Assembly (NCBI GenBank): GCA_946481355.1
Contig: CAMLNH010000074.1
Coordinates: 1-9,786 of the forward strand
DNA from: an uncultured Curvibacter sp.
GTDB taxonomy: Bacteria; Pseudomonadota; Gammaproteobacteria; Burkholderiales; Burkholderiaceae
DNA length: 9,786 bases
Reading direction: 5' to 3'
Part shown: positions 5,754 to 9,786 of the stretch, one piece after another
How positions within the stretch are numbered: position 1 is the first letter of the stretch
How the letters are laid out: each line of letters starts with the position of its first letter
The notes under the pieces: generated by a model
Seen by the model: only the letters and a program-made list of their open reading frames with translations
The model's database searches: none
Told to the model about the DNA's origin: nothing
Position numbers and translations under genes: made by a program

Positions 5754-6365
5754 TCAGCCCATACCGGGCACGGGCCACACCACGCCGTTGTCGTTGAGGA
5801 TGGCCTCCAGCGGCACGTCGTGCGGCTCAGGCTCGAAATCGTCCAGATAGCCCTGGGTGAACCCCAGGCCCACGGTATAGGGTTTGGGCTGCAGCGTGGC
5901 CAGCGTGCGGTCGTAGAAACCGCCGCCATAGCCCAGGCGGTAGCCCCCGGGCCCATAGCCCACGCAGGGCACGAAGAGCAGGGTGGGCACGATGACCTCG
6001 GTGTCCTTGGGCTTGGGGATGCCATAGGCATCCTCTTCCATGGGGCAACCCGGGTACCAGGCGTGGAAGGTCAGGGTCTTGTGCACCTTGTCGATCACGG
6101 GCAGGCCGATGCGGCGCGGCTGCGGGTTGTCCAGCAGTTCGCCGTCCTCTTTCCAGCGGTGCAGCGCGGGCAAAGGATCGAATTCGCCCTTGATGGGCCA
6201 ATACGCACCGATCACAAGGTCATTGCGCCCCACGAGCCAGATACGCATCACCTGTTGCAAAAGTGCCGCGCGCTGTAGGCGATCGGGCAGGTTCAGGCGT
6301 TGCGTAATGAGCCGCTGGCGCAGGTTTTTCTTCTCTTGTGCCCTTTTTTCCGCTGGAGTGTCCAT
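5754..6365 (-). CDS. 5-formyltetrahydrofolate cyclo-ligase (MTHFS)
   Basis: This cytoplasmic enzyme uses ATP to convert 5-formyltetrahydrofolate into 5,10-methenyltetrahydrofolate, returning a dead-end folate to one-carbon metabolism. The 203-residue length fits the family. Residues 11-23 give the basic N-terminal helix (KKNLRQRL), then YWPIKGEFD at 55-63, GIPKP at 115-119, and the signature GYRLGYGGGFYDR at 141-153 that contacts nucleotide and folate. ATG at 6365 suits the family N-terminus and is the only nearby in-frame ATG; no Shine-Dalgarno precedes it. It diverges from the transglycosylase gene with nine bases between start codons, so its promoter must lie inside that gene; a weak extended -10 (TGTCAGAAT, minus strand, 6390-6398) is one candidate. 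The E. coli homologue is ygfA (fau). Unlike in many gammaproteobacteria, no 6S RNA gene is seen beside it. Identity is firm. Confidence 0.94.
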   Translation of the reverse strand: MDTPAEKRAQEKKNLRQRLITQRLNLPDRLQRAALLQQVMRIWLVGRNDLVIGAYWPIKGEFDPLPALHRWKEDGELLDNPQPRRIGLPVIDKVHKTLTFHAWYPGCPMEEDAYGIPKPKDTEVIVPTLLFVPCVGYGPGGYRLGYGGGFYDRTLATLQPKPYTVGLGFTQGYLDDFEPEPHDVPLEAILNDNGVVWPVPGMG

Positions 6366-6368
6366 AAT
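6363..6368 (+). promoter_or_regulatory. Possible -10 element giving a leaderless transglycosylase mRNA
   Basis: CATAAT matches five of six bases of TATAAT and ends six bases before the ATG at 6375, so transcription would begin at about the A of the start codon. No good -35 hexamer is found 16-18 bases upstream. The absence of a Shine-Dalgarno before 6375 agrees with a leaderless message, but the real promoter may lie further back inside the cyclo-ligase gene. Confidence 0.22.
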
Positions 6369-6374
6369 TTCGAC

Positions 6375-8375
6375 ATGCGTTTTCAAGTCATTCTGACATC
6401 CTTCGCCCTGGGTCTGGTTTTGGGCTTGCCCGCAGGGGCTGCGCCGGCCAAGTCCAAGGCGCGCGTCCAGCCCAACCAGGACGCGCTGATCACCGACATG
6501 GCCGAGGCCTACAAGAAGCCCGACAACAAGCGTCTGGCCGCCCTGCTGCCCCAAGTCCAGGGCCATGCGCTCGAACCCTGGGCCGCCTACTGGGAGCTCA
6601 GCGCCCGCCTCGAAGAGGCCAGGACGCCCGAGATCGAAACCTTCCTCACGCGCTACGCCGGCACCTACCAGGAAGACCGCCTGCGCAACGACTGGCTGCT
6701 GCTGCTGGGCAAGCGGCGCGACTGGGGCCGCTTCCAGGCCGAATACACCAAGTTCCGCATGCATGACGACCCCGAGGTGCGCTGCCACGCCCTGCATGCG
6801 GCCTACGTCACCCAGGGCGAAGACGTGGCCGCCCAGGTGCAGGAGCTCTGGCTGGCCCAGCGTGAGCCAGACGATGGCTGTGCCGCGGCGGCCGAACGCC
6901 TGCTCCGGGACGAACGGCTCGACCCCATGGTGGCCTGGCACCGCGCCCGCCTGGGCTTCGAGTTCGACAAGCCGCGCATCGCCCAGCAGGCCGTGGGCCT
7001 GCTCAGCCCCGACTGGGCCCATGGCCTGAACACCCTTTACGCCAACCCCAAGCGCTACCTGGACGAGAAGCTCACGGCCTTCCGCCCCAAGACCCGCGAA
7101 TGGGTCACGCTGGCCATGATCCGCCTGGCCTCGAACGACCCCGAGGCCGCTGCCGAAGAGGTCAACAAGCTGCGCTGGCGCGCCCAGCTCACGCAGGAGG
7201 AACGCAGCTGGGTCTGGGGCGTGATCGGCAAGCGCGCCGCGCGCCTGCACTCGGACAAGGCGCTCGAGTACTACGCCCAGGGTGAAGAGCGCTTCATGCA
7301 CAGCGACCACCTGATCTGGAAAGTGCGTGCCGCGCTGCGTGCCAACGACTGGCAGCAGGTACACGACAGCATCGCCGCGCTCGGCGAGAACCAGCTGCGC
7401 GACCCGACCTGGATCTACTGGCGCGCCCGTGCCCTGCTGGCCCTGCAGGCGCCCAATGCCGAACTGCGCTCGCGCACCCTGCTGCAGTCCATCGCCTCGC
7501 CACGCGGCTTCTACGAGCAGCTGGCCATGGAAGAGTTGGGCCAGCGCATCGTGCCACCCGCCGCACCGGCCCCGCTCACCGAGGAGGAGCTGCAGGCCGC
7601 ACGTGACAACGCCGGCCTCAAGCGCGCCTTGGCAGCCATACAGATCGGCCTGCGTACGGAGGGCGTGCGCGAGTGGAACTACAGCACCAATCTGCACCAG
7701 CGCGGCGGCATGAACGACCGCGAGCTGCTGGCTGCCGCCGCCATCGCCTGCGAACAGCAGGTCTGGGACCGCTGCATCAACGCCAGCGAACGCACCCGTA
7801 GCGTGATGGACTATGCGCAGCGCTTTCCCACCCCCTACAAGCAGGAGGTTGAGCGCCGCGCCGAACTCACGGGTCTGGAGCCCGCCTTCGTCTACGGCCT
7901 GATCCGCCAGGAAAGCCGCTTCATCCTCGAAGCCAAGTCGGGCGTGGGTGCGGCCGGCCTGATGCAGGTCATGCCGGCCACGGCGCGCTGGACCGCGCGA
8001 CGCATCGGCATGCACAACTTCAAGCCCAGGCAGATTACCGAGCGCGACACCAACATCGCCATCGGCACCGGCTACCTCAAGGTCGTGCTGGACGCATTCG
8101 ACGGCTCCATGCCCCTGGCCGCCGCGGCCTACAACGCCGGCCCCAGCCGCTCCAAGGTCTGGCGCGGGCAGACCGGCGACCCGGTGCTCGAAGCCGCGGT
8201 CTGGGCCGAGAACATCCCCTTTGGCGAGACCCGCGATTACGTCAAGAAGGTGCTGGCCAACACGGTCAACTACGCCGCCGTGCTGACGGGTGAGCCCCAG
8301 TCGCTCAAGACCCGCCTGGGTTTCGTCGGTCCGCTGGGCGTGGACAAGCCCGAACCCGCCGAAGAATTGCCATGA
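6375..8375 (+). CDS. slt: Soluble lytic murein transglycosylase, Slt70 type
   Basis: A 666-residue periplasmic enzyme that cleaves the MurNAc-GlcNAc bond of peptidoglycan and leaves 1,6-anhydro-MurNAc ends. Length is close to E. coli Slt70. Residues 1 to about 23 are a signal peptide (hydrophobic core, cut around GAA). Residues about 35-450 are a long run of helices with many Trp, Arg and Ala, like the ring-shaped superhelical domain of Slt70. The catalytic domain is at about 500-630: Glu513 in RQESRF is the expected acid/base, followed by AAGLMQVMPATA, GTGYLKVVLD and AAYNAGP at 584-590. The start at 6375 gives a normal signal peptide; an in-frame ATG at 6300 would add 25 poorly fitting residues and overlap the divergent cyclo-ligase gene. 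Its stop overlaps the next gene in ATGA, so the two are probably co-transcribed. Confidence 0.95.
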   Translation: MRFQVILTSFALGLVLGLPAGAAPAKSKARVQPNQDALITDMAEAYKKPDNKRLAALLPQVQGHALEPWAAYWELSARLEEARTPEIETFLTRYAGTYQEDRLRNDWLLLLGKRRDWGRFQAEYTKFRMHDDPEVRCHALHAAYVTQGEDVAAQVQELWLAQREPDDGCAAAAERLLRDERLDPMVAWHRARLGFEFDKPRIAQQAVGLLSPDWAHGLNTLYANPKRYLDEKLTAFRPKTREWVTLAMIRLASNDPEAAAEEVNKLRWRAQLTQEERSWVWGVIGKRAARLHSDKALEYYAQGEERFMHSDHLIWKVRAALRANDWQQVHDSIAALGENQLRDPTWIYWRARALLALQAPNAELRSRTLLQSIASPRGFYEQLAMEELGQRIVPPAAPAPLTEEELQAARDNAGLKRALAAIQIGLRTEGVREWNYSTNLHQRGGMNDRELLAAAAIACEQQVWDRCINASERTRSVMDYAQRFPTPYKQEVERRAELTGLEPAFVYGLIRQESRFILEAKSGVGAAGLMQVMPATARWTARRIGMHNFKPRQITERDTNIAIGTGYLKVVLDAFDGSMPLAAAAYNAGPSRSKVWRGQTGDPVLEAAVWAENIPFGETRDYVKKVLANTVNYAAVLTGEPQSLKTRLGFVGPLGVDKPEPAEELP

Positions 8376-9328
8376 GACGCGTCCTGGTGCTGGGCGGCAC
8401 CGGCTTTGTCGGTCGCCACGTCTGCGAACACCTGGCCCGCCTGGGCTGGGCTGTCACCGTGCCCACACGTCGCGCCAAGAACGCGAGCGCGGTCCAGCAC
8501 CTGCCCGGCCTCACGGTGCTTGAAGCCGACGTGCACGATGAAGCCGCGCTGCGCAGCCTGCTGGCCGGGCATGACGCCGTGGTCCACCTCGTGGCCATCC
8601 TGCACGGCCGCGAGGCCGATTTCCAGCGCACCCATGTCGAACTGCCCGAGAAGCTCGCCCGCGCCTGTCTGGCCACGGGTGTGCCACGGCTCGTGCACAT
8701 CAGCGCCCTGGGCGCCGATGCCAGCGCAGCCGACACCGCCCCCTCGCGTTACCTGCGCAGCAAGTGTCGCGGTGAGGCGGCCCTGCAGGCCGCGGCCCGC
8801 CAGGGCCTGCAACTCACCGTGCTGCGCCCCAGCGTGATCTTCGGCGCCGACGACCGTTTCCTCAACCTCTTCGCCCGGTTGCAGCGCGTCTTTCCCCTCA
8901 TGCCGCTGGCCGGCGCGAACGCGCGCTTTCAGCCGGTGTGGGTGGAGGATGTGGCCGCGGCCGTGGTGCGCTGCCTGCAGGACCGCAGCAGCGTCGGTCA
9001 GACCTACGAACTCTGCGGCCCGACCGTCATGAGCTTGCGCGAGATCGTGCAGCTCGCCGGCCGTGCCGCCGGCGTGCCGCGCCCCGTGCTGCCCCTGCCC
9101 GCTGCCCTGGGCCGGCTGCAGGCCCTGTGCATGGAGCTCGCCCCGGGTGAGCCGCTGATGAGCCGTGACAACCTCGACTCGATGAAGGTCGACAACGTGG
9201 CCACCGACCGCCTGCCCGGCCTGGCTGCGCTGGGCATCACGGCCAGCGGCCCTGCCGCTGTAGCGCCGGGCTATCTGGGTATCGGCGACCGGCTGCTGGG
9301 CTTGCGCGAGCGCTACCGGCGGCGCTAG
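8372..9328 (+). CDS. NAD(P)-binding atypical SDR, complex I NDUFA9-like
   Basis: A 318-residue Rossmann-fold protein of the atypical short-chain dehydrogenase group that also contains the NDUFA9 accessory subunit of mitochondrial complex I. GGTGFVG at 8-14 is the dinucleotide loop, HLVAILHG at 72-79 follows the fourth strand, and Tyr127-xxx-Lys131 (YLRSK) is the SDR active-site pair. RPSVIFGADDRFLN at 152-165 and QPVWVEDVA at 187-195 are typical of the NDUFA9 and NmrA-like branch. The reaction is unknown; in bacteria such proteins are often annotated as complex I-like or sugar-epimerase-like, but no nuo gene is near. The ATG overlaps the transglycosylase stop by four bases, suggesting translational coupling; only a weak GAAGAA precedes it. 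The stop lies seven bases from that of the convergent membrane protein gene. The family is well supported, the function is not. Confidence 0.9.
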   Translation: MRRVLVLGGTGFVGRHVCEHLARLGWAVTVPTRRAKNASAVQHLPGLTVLEADVHDEAALRSLLAGHDAVVHLVAILHGREADFQRTHVELPEKLARACLATGVPRLVHISALGADASAADTAPSRYLRSKCRGEAALQAAARQGLQLTVLRPSVIFGADDRFLNLFARLQRVFPLMPLAGANARFQPVWVEDVAAAVVRCLQDRSSVGQTYELCGPTVMSLREIVQLAGRAAGVPRPVLPLPAALGRLQALCMELAPGEPLMSRDNLDSMKVDNVATDRLPGLAALGITASGPAAVAPGYLGIGDRLLGLRERYRRR

Positions 9329-9335
9329 GGCCTGT

Positions 9336-9746
9336 TCACCAGGAGCGGGCAGCCGCCAGGCGACGCCAGCCCGTGAACTCCAGCTCGGTCAGCAGCAGCA
9401 CGGCCAAGGCCTGGACCACCAGAAAGACCTGCCCCAGCAACGTGAGCGGCACGGCGAACCAGAGCCAGACGCTGCCCAGCACCCAGGCCACATTGCCCCC
9501 GATCACAAGCCAGACCAGGGCCGCTGGCGGCCGCGCGCTGCGGGCGGCCAGCAGCATCAGGGCCGCGAACGGAAACAGCGCCAGACCGCAGGCCAGCAGC
9601 AGCTGCGCAGGCAGGCCCAGCAGCGCAGCCAGGGGCTCGGCGAAGGCCACCAGGGGCAGGCCCATGGCGATGCCGCTGGCCGCATCGGCGCGCAGGGTCA
9701 GATGCAGCAGGCGGGGAGAAGACAGGACGTTGGACAGGGTGGACAT
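9336..9746 (-). CDS. Small integral membrane protein of unknown function
   Basis: A 136-residue hydrophobic protein that I cannot assign to a named family. Four membrane helices are visible at about 21-43, 46-68, 74-97 and 98-122, joined by short loops with Arg69, Arg72 and a Pro-Pro pair after helix 2. Asn84 lies within helix 3, which is rich in Trp, and an acidic TELEFTGWRR segment follows helix 4. The N-terminal region (SSPRLLHLTLRADAASG) is soluble and resembles the start of other uncharacterised betaproteobacterial membrane proteins as I remember them. The start is supported by AGGAG seven bases upstream of the ATG at 9746. The remaining 40 bases up to the window edge hold that ribosome site and nothing else I can recognise. 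A real gene is likely from the clean frame, ribosome site and membrane pattern; the function is unknown. Confidence 0.78.
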   Translation of the reverse strand: MSTLSNVLSSPRLLHLTLRADAASGIAMGLPLVAFAEPLAALLGLPAQLLLACGLALFPFAALMLLAARSARPPAALVWLVIGGNVAWVLGSVWLWFAVPLTLLGQVFLVVQALAVLLLTELEFTGWRRLAAARSW

Positions 9747-9786
9747 GGTCAGACTCCTATGCAGTTGAAGGTGGCGCCAGTGTCGG

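Noticed and set aside
6300..6374. An upstream start at 6300 for the transglycosylase.
   Set aside because: It would put 25 odd residues before a normal signal peptide and overlap the cyclo-ligase coding region by 66 bases.
5754..8015. A minus-strand open frame extending the cyclo-ligase upstream to 753 codons.
   Set aside because: The extra part is antisense to the transglycosylase and has no domain signal. The enzyme proper begins at the ATG at 6365.

Overview
The window looks like ordinary chromosomal DNA from a high-GC betaproteobacterium, most likely Burkholderiales and probably near Comamonadaceae. That placement is inferred from strong GC bias at third codon positions, the protein sequences (GlmS, GlmU, a Slt70-type transglycosylase, a complex I NDUFA9-like SDR) and the gene order. 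I see no tRNA, rRNA, CRISPR array, insertion sequence, phage gene or obvious island boundary.

Layout, left to right: the start of glmS (minus, cut by the window edge); an AT-rich regulatory spacer; an Lrp/AsnC regulator (plus); a small soluble histidine kinase and glmU (minus, probable two-gene operon); a DUF6279-like lipoprotein and a DUF3617-like secreted protein (plus); a metallo-beta-lactamase-fold protein and 5-formyltetrahydrofolate cyclo-ligase (minus); a Slt70-like soluble lytic transglycosylase and an NDUFA9-like SDR (plus, ATGA overlap); and a small four-helix membrane protein (minus). Genes therefore come in short units of alternating direction. Convergent pairs are separated by 0, 4 and 7 bases, and two divergent pairs by 13 and 9 bases. 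Only three spacers exceed 50 bases: 337-471, 4029-4092 and 5678-5753. Each holds plausible control sequence.

Functional theme: GlmS and GlmU are the first and last enzymes of the UDP-GlcNAc route (GlmM is not in the window), and the transglycosylase cuts peptidoglycan. Several other products are predicted to act in the envelope (a lipoprotein, a secreted Cys/Met-rich protein, a membrane protein). The Lrp-type regulator is divergent from glmS, and its probable promoter carries a perfect inverted repeat inside the -35/-10 spacer, which suggests local autoregulation and possibly control of glmS.

I found no clearly new multi-gene system. The points most worth a second look are: a sensor-less histidine kinase with an altered H-box behind glmU; a metallo-beta-lactamase-fold protein that keeps the three-histidine zinc site but has lost most of the second metal site; a phased TTACG/CGTAA repeat upstream of that gene; and very compressed divergent starts that may imply a leaderless transglycosylase mRNA.
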